Assembly (NCBI GenBank): GCA_025529335.1 | Contig: JAMYHX010000258.1 | Location: forward strand, 1 to 58,953 | Length of the DNA stretch: 58,953 nt | Reading direction: 5' to 3' | Origin: Rhizopus sp. PT2906 | Taxonomy: Eukaryota; Mucoromycota; Mucoromycetes; Mucorales; Rhizopodaceae | In this document: positions 19,581 through 31,046 of the stretch, piece by piece | How the letters are laid out: each line of letters opens with the position of its first letter | Numbering within the stretch: position 1 is the stretch's first letter | The notes under the pieces: model-generated | Databases searched by the model: none | Seen by the model: only the letters and a program-made list of their open reading frames with translations | What the model was told of the DNA's origin: nothing | Made by a program: the position numbers and the translations under genes

Positions 19581-21797
19581 ATGATTCAGAACGAAGAACT
19601 GATAGAGTCTAGTGAGTTTCATCTTTGATTTAAAGACATGTTGATTTACATTGTTAGTTCGAGATACAAGAGCGAAACAACTGCAAGCATGCAGACAGCG
19701 TATTGCATTATTTAAAGGCCTGCAGGTTGAAAGTTTTGAAGATAGAGCTTTAGCACTTGAAAAAATCATTCAAGTAGTCAGATCATTCATCAGATCATCC
19801 TCCTCACGCTCTTCATTGTCACCTTCAGCCACATCCAACGCCACATCACCTACAGCCGTCATGAACACGTATATTGCAGAGGAAGATATTGAGCAGCCAG
19901 AAGGAGAAAAAGAACAAGACGATGAATATAGTGAACAGCTGTTTTATTATTTATTAACAATTCTCAGATTGTCTGTGACATGCCCTTATGCTGACGTTCG
20001 ACAGACATTCAAAGACTTGTTGAACGTACTCAAGGTATAATAGATGATGTACTTAATATATATATACATTAACCCAAAAAAAAAAAGGAAACAACATCTA
20101 TTAGTATTCCTCAACCCAGACACAGCTCACCTTCACATTTTATCTCGTTATATGATATCTTTTCACTTGAATCTACTGTCAGCTGTAACCAGATTGTGAA
20201 TTATCCAAGATCATCGAATTTATCATTTTCACCATGGTCCACATCCTCCTTTTCACTTCAAAATGAAGAAAATGACCCATCCATGCCAGATAATAACACG
20301 GATACCAGCAACAATAGTAGTACTATAAACACTATACCAGAAAACCATCATTCTGTCTATTTTGACTTCACAGGTGGAAGACCTTCAGATGAATACGTTC
20401 GACAAATGATGATCAAGACCTACACTGAAGAGGGAAGACTGTTTAATCTATACCGTATACTATCATTTTTTCCAACATTTTTTGAAACTTATCATGTGAC
20501 ATTTACCAAGATCATAAAGGCACCACTGGGGCCGTTACATAGAACTTGGAAGACATATATTGGTATCATGGTGGCCGCAGAGCAAAGGTGTCAGTACCTC
20601 GTGAGCATTTTGAAGCTGGACTTTTTGTATAACGGAGGCAACCCAGATTGGCTCAAGGGAGTTGAACATGTGCCAACCAAGTTGAGGAATATCAGTGGTC
20701 TCATTCTGAAACTCGCACGCCAGCCGTGGAGTTTACAGAGCGAGGACGTGGTCGAATTGCTCAGTGGTGATCTTGGTGATGCGTGGAGTAAAGGTGAGCT
20801 AGTTCAGGTCGTCTTGATTATTGGAACCATTCTGGGACTATCGAGTTATATACTTGGCTGCGGTATCACACCAGAGATTGACATGTCGGGTGGCTTCTGC
20901 TATCCTGGTGGACATACCAAAGGAGGTATCGAGAACGAGCTAGATGACAGCCACAGTCATCAGGACTATACCGAGAGTGAAGACATGCTCTTCTCATCCG
21001 ACAATGGTATCGGACTGGGCGTCTCGATTGATATTGAAGAGACAACGAAGGAGCTGATCTCCAAGCTAAAGTCTAAAAAGAATTCAACACTCAAAGAGCA
21101 ACTTATCGAAAGTTTTGAAAAGTTAAAATTAAATAACAACGAGGAAGAGCAACCGAGAAAGGAACTGAAGCAGTCCAGTTTTGAGTTACCACAGTCAAAA
21201 GAGATCAATTCAATCTATGAAGACTTGCAGCGGTTCATCGACCCAGAACTGAATGAAGCTATCAAGCTCGAAACATTTGATTCAAGTCAGCACCAGGAGT
21301 TTATGCTTGGTGAATATTGCTGGGAGGACCACGGTTGTGATTTGGCCAACTATTATCTACCTGGTATAGGAGATGACTTGGTGACAGAATTTACAGAAGC
21401 TATTAGTATTACAGACTGGAGGTATAACAAGTGTCTTGAGCTTTTTTTTTTTTTTCCTTTACTAACATCACCACATTATAGTATATTCCATCCTATCGCT
21501 GAGGAAGTAGTCGATACTTCGCCTCTAAGATACGCCATCTGGCACTATACTCAAAAGATCATGGGAGTCACAAAGGAAGACTACCCTTATACGGATATTC
21601 CAACATTTTTGAATGAACGAACATCCCGTTACCTTGAAGTCCTTTGCATGTCACCACATAAAATTCAGAAAAATGACTGGTGTAACATTGGTATCTCTTT
21701 AAGACCAGAAGAAAAATGTCATGTCAATCTGTTGATTGCCTCTGCCAGAAAGCAAGCGATACTATGTTATGGATTATCATTGATCTCTGAAGTCTAG
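19581..21797 (+). CDS. sestrin homologue
   Basis: Four exons: 19581-19611, 19658-20034, 20088-21421 and 21482-21797; 685 aa. The centre carries sestrin signatures: GPLHRTWKTYIGIMVAAEQR, GGNPDWLKGVEHVPTKLRN and the LARQPWSL block. The C-terminus has GEYCWEDHG, DTSPLRYAIWHY and EEKCHVNLLIASARKQA. Metazoan sestrins have an N-terminal peroxiredoxin-reductase-like half and a C-terminal leucine-binding half that restrains mTORC1 through GATOR2. Cys304 and Tyr306 match the redox Cys and Tyr, while the partner His is Leu311. The Arg and Glu that grip leucine appear conserved. An acidic, low-complexity linker separates the halves. The N-terminal 135 residues are longer than in animals and Ser-rich. 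Confidence 0.88.
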
Positions 21798-21978
21798 GGC
21801 AACCGTCGTCTTGGAAACGAGGAAATAGAAGAGTCAATAAACGGAGTTCTCGTGGTGGTTAAAAATAGCTTTTTAATATTTTTATAATTTCTTTGTGTAA
21901 TCAATATAATCGAATTTATGGTCGCTTTGTTCTCTATTTTTGTCTGTTTCTTTTTTTTTCTACAAAACTTAATAAACC

Positions 21979-23117
21979 ATGAGATTAGCTGTACTCTTTG
22001 GTTTTCTAATTGCATTTGTTGCTGTCACTTTTGTTCAAGCTGACGCACTTCAAGATGAGATTGATGGCGCACTAAAGAAGTTCTGTGGTGGTAATGTCTC
22101 TATGCTTTTATCACACATCTTTTTTTAAAAAATCTTGCATCATATAGGTATTGCCGTTACTGGTCCTAGCAAGGGACAAACTTTCTCAAATCCCAAAAAG
22201 ATCACAGTTACAGTCAGTAATGTATCGTCCCTCAAAAAGAATTACTGCTTTATGTATATCATATGCAAAATAGACTAACTTGTACTTGTTCACAGCAAGA
22301 AAGCCTAATGCTCAAGCTAAGGTTGTCGTTGGCGTTGATGCTTACTCTATTAACAGCAAAGGAAAGGCTACCTATCTCACCACCGTCTGGAAGGGTAACT
22401 ACAAGTTGAACAAGAAGGCCACATTATCGTAAGCAAAATGGAACGATCCTAAAAGACAGACATTGACACTTTCTTTTTTTTGGCTAGTGTTGACTTGACC
22501 AAAGTTAGCAAGCTTAAGTTGCCTGGACAATTTGAATTCCGGTAATATAATTAAGAAGCATTTCCGTTTTAGAGCATTGTTAACCAATGAATATAGTGTC
22601 TGGGTCCACAACACAAAGGGTCCCGATTGTACTTTGATGTCAAAGGTGTTCAAGGTCAAGTCCTCTTCTCACTCTAACGCTGTTGAAGAAGCTGAATATA
22701 AAGGCTTGAATGAAAACATTGACCGCGGCTGCTTTGGTGTCGAAGTCACTTCTCCTACTCTTGGCGAAAAGGTTTCCGTAAACCAACAATACGCCGTCCA
22801 GATCCGTAAGTCTTTTTTTTTTTTTTCTATTGTATTTATATCAGGTATTAACCCATTTGATAGAACGCGATTCTGCTGCCCATGCCGATACCTTGACTTC
22901 CTTAGAACTTTACTCTGTTAATATCGAAACCCGTGAATCCAAATTGATTCACAGCAGCTGGTCTGGCAGCCAATCTATTAACAACCTGTTCAATGTTAAG
23001 GACACTATTCCCGAATCTGCCAAGGCTGAAGATACCGCCTTCTACTACAAGTTGACTGCCACGACACAACATGATGAAACTTGTGAATTCTATTCCCACC
23101 CCTTCTATGTCAACTAA
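21979..23117 (+). CDS. secreted protein of unknown function, about 284 aa
   Basis: Six exons: 21979-22090, 22148-22216, 22296-22428, 22488-22541, 22573-22805 (or from 22597) and 22864-23117. The N-terminus MRLAVLFGFLIAFVAVTFVQA is a signal peptide cleaved after VQA. The mature protein is rich in beta-prone segments (VVVGVDAYSINSKGKATYL, SVWVHNTKGPDCTLMSK, EVTSPTLGEKVSVNQQY) reminiscent of two immunoglobulin-like or fibronectin-like modules, with four or five cysteines. It has no transmembrane segment after the signal and no GPI tail. Function unknown; a cell-surface or extracellular role is inferred from the signal peptide only. Exon 5 has two usable acceptors (see findings). Confidence 0.75.
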
Positions 23118-23155
23118 ATAAAATATAAAAGAGAGAGATATTTATTCTTATTCCT

Positions 23156-24031
23156 CTAATCCCAAATCAGCTGACCATGTTCATTTATGCTTGCTGTTGA
23201 CTGAGGCACTTTGGAACCAGTCTTATTTTTGCCCCAAGGTGAATTCTTGCCTTTACCTTTTGAGTAAATTTCTTCGATTTTTAGCTTTTCTAATTGTTTT
23301 TGATGTGCTCGCAGTTTTTGAAGTCTCAATGCCTCTGCCTCTGCTTTGGCCGCCTTTTGTCTTTCTTTTCTAGCTGCATTTTCTCGTTGCTTCTTATCCA
23401 ACTTGACATTCACTGTACTCGTGCTGCTGCTGCTGCTCTGAGTCGTAGCAGGACCTGTAGGACGACGAGCTAGGTTATGAATATTAGTTATCTCGTTATT
23501 CTTATCTATTCATACTTTACTTTTTACTTGATTCCATCCGTCCTCATAAGGCACAGGCTCCCAATCATCCTCTTCTTCTTCTGGTTTTATACGCAGCACA
23601 CGTGCATAACGAACAGTATGATCCATATGTTCATCAATTTCTCTTACTTGTTTTTCTGATTCATTTTCTTGCTTATTATCTTCAATCACTGTCTGACTTG
23701 TCTCTTGCTTCTTGTCTTCCACCACCGGTTTTGCTTCTTGCTTCTTTTCTTCCGCCGTTTGTTTTACTTGTTGCTTCTTTTTGTTTTGTTTCTTTTTATT
23801 CTTGTCTTGCTTTTCATCATGTTTCTGTTCCTTTTCTTCGCTCTTCTGCTCTTGCTGCTGCAGTAACGCTTCCTTAATTACTTCCTGTTCTTGGTCATTC
23901 TTCTTCTTTTTTGATTTCTTTTTCTTTTTACGACTTGCGTTGTTGTTATTAGATCCTGCAAATCCACCTGTGAAATATATAACAATGATGGGGCAAAATA
24001 GAACAAACAATAGACTCAATTGCAATAGCAT
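23156..24031 (-). CDS. lysine-rich membrane-anchored protein, unknown
   Basis: Two exons: 24031-23521 and 23469-23156; 274 aa. The N-terminus MLLQLSLLFVLFCPIIVIYF is a single hydrophobic segment (signal anchor or signal peptide), followed by extremely charged Lys/Glu/Gln-rich sequence (RKKKKKSKKKKNDQ...). An acidic tryptophan motif (EEEEDDWEPVPYEDGWNQV) follows, then a coiled-coil Ala/Glu/Lys helix, and the protein ends INEHGQLIWD. The layout resembles ER ribosome-binding or translocon-associated proteins, but I recognise no family. The DDWEPV...GW element may be a short binding motif. It converges on the secreted-protein gene, 38 bp apart. Confidence 0.7.
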
Positions 24032-24960
24032 CTTCTAATTAAAATGAGAAGACCGTCTTTGCTTTGTGTGTACACTTCTGGAAAGTGCACCTATATTACC
24101 AAAAAAGAGACGTTGTGACTTGTCGCATTGACGTATAAATTGTATTGTAAATATCAATAACGTGCGGCATTAAAAAACACCTTTCAATAACATGCATATC
24201 GCTGCATTCCCGTAATCGAGAGCCAACTGTGATCCGTAATCATTGCTTTTTTGTCTTTGGAAGTAGTTTATTCAGTTACAAAAGCTCTCAGGCCATTCAA
24301 TGGCCGAGCAGAGTTGGCTTGGTCAGTCATTTTATTCAGTACACACGTCTCGTCACGACGTGTTCTACTTTAATAAAGCATTTTGTCTCCTACAAAGCAA
24401 AAAAGTCATCTAACAAATATGCTTCTTCATTTTCAGATTCGTCTTGGTTACCACACAAAGGATAGCACTGATGGTTATTAGCATAGTAACAGAACTTTGT
24501 ACAACTTGAGTAGAATTGCTGTCGAACAAAGGTTTCTTAGTACAATCTTTAAAAGATGCAATTTGCCTTTAACTCTCTTATCCCTACATAAGTCATGGTT
24601 AGCTCAAACATCAACGACATCTTTGTGTCCATCACTCTTATGATTGATGTTATTTCTTTCATTTATACTTGATTTTGTTGACGGATTAGCATTTGGAAAC
24701 ATATTTGTGTATGCACTCTGATGAAGGAACTACTCAGCAAGTCAATCAGCTAGTGCTTTTTTTTTTTTTTTTAAAGCAAACCCTAGTACTAGGATATTGC
24801 TCAGAGGGAAGGCGATTGTGCGTGAGTTCCTTTAAAAGCCCATAAGAAAAATGAACGTATCTTTTATTTATTATACGTAACCAATGATAATAATTTTTTT
24901 TGGCTCTTGGGTTTACATTAGTCCATTTAAAAATGCGTAAAATAAATGACGCATTGACTT
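24032..24960. other. 0.93-kb stretch without an assigned gene; possible cysteine-rich exon
   Basis: Mostly AT-rich. On the minus strand, 24545-24395 reads QQFYSSCTKFCYYANN, then QCYPLCGNQDESENEEAYL and a stop. The four closely spaced cysteines look like part of a small secreted Cys-rich protein, but no start codon or signal peptide joins it in frame. It may be an exon or a relic. A T-run lies at 24757-24772. Confidence 0.3.
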
Positions 24961-25560
24961 TTATTACAAAAACAATGGATAGTTTTTAAGAATACGTGTT
25001 TTGTTGATTTTTATACTGATAAAATCAATAGAAGCGCAGTTAATTACAAATTTCCACGCATATTTCTTGTCGCCGGTAGACTCTTCGATCTGATTTGATG
25101 AGACGAAGCTTGCCAAAAAATGCTTTGCACCAGACTTTTGGGTCATGACTTCCAAGAGAACTGGTTGATCAAATGTCTCTTCAAACCTGATAGGAAAATA
25201 TAATGCAATAAAAAGATCGACTTGCAAATGACCGAATTTTGTTCAATACATATCTATCACAAACAAGGTTGGATCGGAAATTTCGCAGTCATTCTCAATA
25301 GCCAAGTTGTGTAGTTCTGGCAAGACATGCGAGTAAGCAGACAGTATTTCTGGCTTTAAGTCTGTGGTACTCAGGTTCAGAGTAATCAACGAAGAGTTCA
25401 GGACTTGCCCTGCGTCCGGAAACTTGATTTGTGAAAATCGTATAACGTCTTTCTTGTAAGTGAGTTTTTCTAATCTACTGCATCCCGAAAGAAGGTTGTA
25501 CATTAGAGGACTATCTTCAGAATTGCTATACATATTCAAAAAAGCCTCTTTGACGACATT
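24961..25560 (-). pseudogene. LRR/F-box-like protein, C-terminal fragment
   Basis: Starting near 25560 the minus strand encodes NVVKEAFLNMYSNSEDSPLM, then SGCSRLEKLTYKK, LNSSLITLNLSTTDLKPE and LHNLAIENDCEISD. This leucine-rich pattern resembles the F-box/LRR proteins that are numerous in Mucorales. A stop at 25243-25245 separates it from a second open stretch (25227-24964) that reads ALYFPIRFEET and ends FVINCASIDF. The N-terminal F-box part is missing and its place is taken by a MULE remnant. It is interpreted as a gene truncated by transposon insertion or by decay. Confidence 0.5.
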
Positions 25561-25569
25561 TTAGCACCT

Positions 25570-26789
25570 AAATAATTCTTTTAGTCTATCGAGGTCCTCT
25601 GTTGTATTACGGATGACCCAAGTGGTATTGCCTTGTTGTATGGAACAATGGAGAACCCATTCCTAGAAAAGAAATTCGTAAAACATGGCTTGTAGTACTG
25701 TGTAGATACTCTTCAATGAGAGGAATTGTCCCATAAATGCAGAGTAAGTCGCATCTTCAGTGGTGCTTACATCGATCGTGATCTTTTCCAAGGTAGCTAC
25801 CCCAATGTCGTCCTTCACAAAGGAAAGAAAGACTGAAACTGCGGCCATAGAATGATCTTCAGTAAACATATATGCTACTGGGCAGCCTGTACCAATGGCT
25901 GGATGACGGGCAGCAATTGAGTACATGATGCCTCTTTGTATTTGTGATACACAATGAGTAGCATCAAGACATACCATGGCGCTGTTCAACAAAAGCTGCT
26001 TTTGCCAAGGAGAAGAGAAACCGAAGGTAAAGTCATTTTCAAAAGTTGTATGCTTGAACGTGGAGTAACTCTTTCCTTTTAATTCCTCAAGCCAAAGACC
26101 TACAGATTCTTTCTCGTCCGCTGCTTTTTTATAGAATGATTCTTGGACTATCTTGTACAAATTGTATACTTCATTCTGATGAACTATTTGGTCTCTGTGA
26201 ATTACTTGACTGTTGGGGTCCTTTGGCAACATTAAGAAATCCCTGGTGAACTTGCGAAAGTCTTTTTGAATAGCAATTCAATAGTCTCTCTTGCTATAAC
26301 CTTCGCGAAGTCGCTGCATTATGATTTCCTTTTTCTCTTTTGAGAGAGGAAGGTACTTCAAATCTTCAGCTCCTCCAACTTCATGATTATGAACGCCAAT
26401 ATGAACAATTTCGACAGAGTTGGGATCACTTTTGAGGCAAGCGGCCTTCAATTTAGCTTTACAGTCCGTCTTCTTGCTTGCTTTTTAGAGTTCGCGAGGC
26501 TTACCACTAGAACCGCCCTTTACTCGAACGCCTTCGGCGGCCTTATCACAGCAAGCACTAAATCTATGGCACTTAAACTCTGTATACCAAACATAGGGTA
26601 CTGTTCGTTTTCTACGCTTGTTGGCCCAGAACTGTTTTCCTCGTCAGTTCTCTCGACGGGCTCTTTAATATAACGTGGGCTGACCCACTGAACACCATGC
26701 TTTACTAAGCTATCGTCGACATTTTTTCTCCGCTCAAAGATGGGTATAGTAACTTTTTCGGGGATCTCAGAGTAAGAGTTGATATACAT
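25570..26789 (-). pseudogene. second MULE transposase remnant
   Basis: It begins MYINSYSEIPEKVTIPIFER at 26789, loses frame near 26515 and again near 26240, and regains it at 26232. Recognisable blocks are the zinc-binding N-terminal domain with AEDLKYLPLS, then VCLDATHCVSQIQRGIMYS (first DDE Asp), GTGCPVAYMFTEDHS and EKITIDVSTTEDATYSAFM (second Asp). It ends near 25600 without the third acidic residue or the SWIM finger. It matches the N-terminal half of the remnant at 7455-8443 in order and spacing, but the identity is clearly below that of recent copies. It abuts the LRR/F-box-like fragment. Confidence 0.75.
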
Positions 26790-27083
26790 TGATTTAGTAA
26801 GATAAATTTACACGAGTTCCTTTTTTTTTTTTTTCCAAGTACTTTTTTATTGATTTTTTCGACGAACTTTGAGTTAAGTCAGAGATGTGGTTCAGATTGA
26901 ATAATATTCATCAACCGCTTAAAATGCTGGGACATAAGGGCGTGCGATAATAGACAGTCACAGAGCTTAAATTTATTTTCTGATTGGTGAAGAGTTGGTT
27001 AGAAAGAGAAACTGCAAAAAAAAGTATGTGCTGACGTTTTAGGAAAAAGCTCTTTTTTTTTTTTTTTTCTCTTAAAATATATC
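26790..27083. other. intergenic, SNW1 promoter region
   Basis: AT-rich, with T-runs at 26820-26834 and 27054-27068, the latter just upstream of the SNW1 start codon. No conserved element identified. Confidence 0.4.
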
Positions 27084-29007
27084 ATGGCTTCACTTTCAAG
27101 GTAAATTTGTTTATAGAATCTATTGATTTTTATTAATAATAATAATAATAGTCTTTTACCAAAACCTCGTCAGAACTTATCATCAACTTCTTCAGCACCA
27201 CAGCTTGAAAAACAAATCAATCAAATAATCACCAAAGCAACTGCTCATCGCATCCCTCCTTATGGACAGCGACAAAACTTCAGACCTCGACTTCCTGAAG
27301 ATTTTGGCAATGGTGGTGCCTTTCCTGAAATCAATATACCTCAATATCCACTCGACATGGGACGTAAAGATAAAGCCAGCACAGAACGGAAGGGAGGTGC
27401 ACTCACCCTTCAAGTGGATTCTGACGGCAATGTGAAATATGATGCTATTGCCAGACAAGGACACAATGACGATCGTATTATTCACACTTCCCTAAAGGAT
27501 ATGGTGCCACTCAAAGAACGCAAAGATGTCGATGTCGATAAGCTTGTCATGGACAGACCAAGCGAGGAAGAAGTTATGAGCGTAGCTGAAAAGACCCGTC
27601 AAGCTCTTGAACGTATTGTCAACTCTAAAGTACAAGCATTGAAGCCAAAAAACGTGGTATCCACTTCAGGAGGCAACAATAAGGAGCCCACATATATTCG
27701 CTACACACCAGCAAACACTGGAGAGGGATTCAATTCGGGCGCAAAGCAACGTATTATTCGTATGGTGGATGCCCCAGTAGATCCACTAGAGCCCCCAAGC
27801 CATTTGCATAAAAAGGTGCCTCGTGGACCTCCCTCCCCACCAGCACCTGTCATGCACTCTCCTCCTCGTAAATTGACAGCTAAAGAACAAGCAGAATGGG
27901 TCATCCCGCCATGTATTTCAAACTGGAAGAATACAAAGGGTTATACTATTCCTTTAGATAAACGTTTGGCTGCGGATGGCCGTGGCCTTCAAGAACTAAC
28001 AATCAATGACAACTTTGCAAAATTCTCTGAAGCTCTATATGCTGCTGACCGTCATGCTCGTGAAGAAGTTCGACAACGTAACTTGATGCAACAAAAATTG
28101 GCACAGAAACAAAAGGAAGCCGAAGAAGAAAAGCTTCGTCAACTTGCTCAAAAGGCTCGTGAAGAAAGGTAAATGAAACAAGTATAGAAATGAATTGCTT
28201 GCTTATACCTTTTTTAATAGATCCGGTATCAAGCCTTCAAACACCTCTGCTGCCACTGGCGACAAAGGAGAGCCACCTTCTAATGCCAATAGACCTACGG
28301 CAGCTTCACTTATTGCCAATTACGATTCTTCAGACGAATCTGAAAGATCAGAAAGTGAAGATGAATCACCAGCCAGAAGACGTGCATCAGATGAAAGTGA
28401 CGAAGAAGAGGCAGCCCGAGAGAGAGATAGGCTTAGAAGAGAACGCCATAGACAGTTACAGAGAGAGTTACGTATGAGCAACATGGGCGCCGAAGCCCGA
28501 GCTAAACACCTTGCTCGTGAACAAGGACGTGATATTTCTGAAAAGATTGCTCTTGGTTTAGCCAAGCCAACACTAAGTAAAGAAAGCATGTTTGATGCAA
28601 GATTATTCAATCAGTCAGAAGGTATTGGCTCTGGATTCAAGGATGACGATGCTTATCAAACCTACGATAAGCCTCTCTATAATCAATCATCTACCTCCAT
28701 TTACAGATACAGAGGTGAAAATCACGAATCTGAAGTATTAGGAAGTACAAATGCAGAAGATCTCGAAAGAGCGATAAAACAAGACAAGTTTGGCATGAAC
28801 CGTAAAGGATTCCAAGGTGCTGAAGGAAGTGCTGACGCTAGTGGACCTGTCGAATTCGAAAAAGAAACATTAGGAAAGCCAAAGACAGAACAGGATGTGT
28901 TTGGCTTGGATACATTTTTGAATAAGGCAAAGAAAGGCAAAGGAAAAAGAGCAAGAGAAGACGAGGATGATTTTGATAGTGATGAGGAAAGACGTAGGAG
29001 AAGATAA
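27084..29007 (+). CDS. PRP45: SNW/SKIP pre-mRNA splicing factor
   Basis: Three exons: 27084-27100, 27152-28168 and 28221-29007; 606 aa. It carries the SNW domain (AHRIPPYGQR, FPEINIPQYPLDMG, ADGRGLQ) with the name-giving CISNWKNTKGYTIPLDKRLA. SNW1/Prp45 is a largely unfolded scaffold of the spliceosome NTC-related complex; in animals it is also a transcription co-regulator. The C-terminal third is Ser/Asp/Glu- and Arg-rich (SDESERSESEDESPARRR) and ends with basic nuclear-localisation-like sequence. The first exon contributes only MASLS. The 3' end converges on ALG10 with 28 bp between stop codons. Confidence 0.95.
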
Positions 29008-29035
29008 ATTTTATTGTTTTTTTTTGTTTTTTTTT

Positions 29036-30689
29036 TTACCAAATAAATCTTTGGAGCTCATTGGGCTCGTTTTGCCATACAAAAGGTTTATAGATGAATA
29101 GATACATTGTACTTGCTTGTATACAGATGTAAAACAAGAGAGCCAATACTGTAGAGCGAGTAGATGGAGGCGGTGTATGGATCATGTAAAACAGAGCAGG
29201 AATAATAAAGTATCTAAACTCTAATAGAGGTGAAGGAACGAGCGTTAGGATGAGCGTGATAATATAGCCAAGTATAAACAAGAAGGTAGTCTCTTTGCCT
29301 TTGAATTCAAGTTAGCCTCTGGTATCATCCGCAAATTCACGCTGCTTACCAAGCTTGTGAAGGTTGAGTTGACCACTGATAATGTAAAGAGGCGTCAATA
29401 AGTACTTGATAGACCAATGTCTTTTATAAATTTTTCTCCAAACATAAAAGCTATAATGTCTATTATCGCTCAAGATAAAAGGATGTTCATATCTATGAGA
29501 AAGGGTTAATCTAATTTCTTTCAAATACCTTTGTGGAGACTTACGTGTATTTATGTACAAGATATAGTGCAATTATTGTAGAAATCAAGCTATATACAAT
29601 CTTCTTTATAGTCAATTGATAGACAAACTGAGTGATCTGTTGAATATTCCAGAAGGGAAGTGTAAAAAATGATAAAAAGCTAGTAAAATAAAATAGCTGA
29701 GGGAAATGGAGGCCTGCCATATGATTTGATTTATCTCCCAAGACAATACCACCATTCCAGACCAAGAATACAGCGAATGAAATGATGGTGACTACGTACA
29801 TTATCACATTGGGCAAAACTATAAATATATGTGTCCATGTTTTCTGCAAGAGGCTTGTTAGAGACTTTATCATTGTTCCTGGTTGACATATTAGATCAAT
29901 GTATATAACTTTCATTAACCCCCTCCCCTTACCCCATCCGTCTATTGATTCAAAGGGAGGATTCGATAAGCCTTTAGAAGAAAGCGTTTCGATAATAGTG
30001 AGCATCATGAATAAACACACCCAGATAACATTTGTTTGACGAAATGTCAAGGATATCATGCCTGCCTGTTTATCTCTATTAGCTTTCTATATTGGCTAAA
30101 ATAATATACTTACAATGCCTGATAGATGATACTTTTTCTTCTTCAACAGCAAATAAGACAGCAATACAAAGAAAGTGGACCCTGAATCTGTATAGTAAAC
30201 GAAGCTATAAAAGTGGCTTACAGGTAACCAAGCAAGTGTCAATGCATAAAGTCTATTTCTTTTGAAGAATGCAGCAAGGACAAGATATAATCCAATAGAG
30301 AATAAAATATTTGTGGCACGTAAAGCATGAACAGTACAGAGATCATTTAACTCAAATAGGCCTTTACTCAAATAGATCAATGCATTACTTGCGATATATC
30401 TATATATAGTCTCATTACACGTCTTATCAACTGAATTATTCTCTCTTTTTTTGTTCTCTTACAATCCAGGTGGGGTTGTTATCTTTGGATCCCAAGTCAA
30501 ATAGTTACCTTGACAGTACTGCTGTGCTTGAGGTATATGAAATATTTCATCCTATATATATATATACAAAAATAAGCCTATGAGAAACTATAGTATATAT
30601 ATATATACCATATAAGGGTCAGGAACATGACGATAAACCAAGTTGGAAGTGAAGAGTAGATTAGCTATGTGTGCTATGAAATATATCAT
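29036..30689 (-). CDS. ALG10: alpha-1,2-glucosyltransferase ALG10 (dolichol-linked oligosaccharide)
   Basis: Six exons: 30689-30609, 30551-30463, 30399-30114, 30065-29545, 29492-29350 and 29298-29036; 460 aa. ALG10 adds the last glucose to the lipid-linked oligosaccharide in the ER lumen before N-glycan transfer. Diagnostic sequence follows the first membrane segment: VPDPYMDEIFHIPQAQQYCQ, then WDPKITTPPGLY. Later come SLTFRQTNVIWV and the HPFILSDNRHYSFYVWR motif. Many hydrophobic segments fit a multi-pass GT-C enzyme. Every intron boundary restores family consensus. It shares an upstream region with the divergent vigilin gene. Confidence 0.93.
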
Positions 30690-31046
30690 TTAAATAAAAA
30701 AAATAAAAAAAGAATTCAAATTGAAGCGTCGCTCATCCAAAAGGAGTAACACACTGAGGGACTGATTCTAAAGATTTAATTTCACCTGGCCTCAACAAAG
30801 GACACGTCCACAAATTGTAGCATCATCTGATTGGCTGGTTTAATGGCAGACATTGCACACAAAGACTGATGAAAAAAAATGTTTGACACATATACACACA
30901 AACACACAATAGAACTTTCTTTTTCTCTCTTTTTTTTTTAACAACCACCAAAATATATAATAATAGCTTATTTCTTCAAGAAATAAATTCTCGCTTGGTC
31001 TTCTCTCTTAGTTTTCTTTAACATCTAAACAACTGGTACATCACTT
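30690..31046. promoter_or_regulatory. bidirectional upstream region, ALG10 and vigilin
   Basis: 357 bp between divergent starts. It has a CACA/ACAC tract (30890-30910), a pyrimidine-rich stretch next to the vigilin ATG, and AATAATAATA-like AT-rich sequence. No named motif assigned. Confidence 0.4.
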
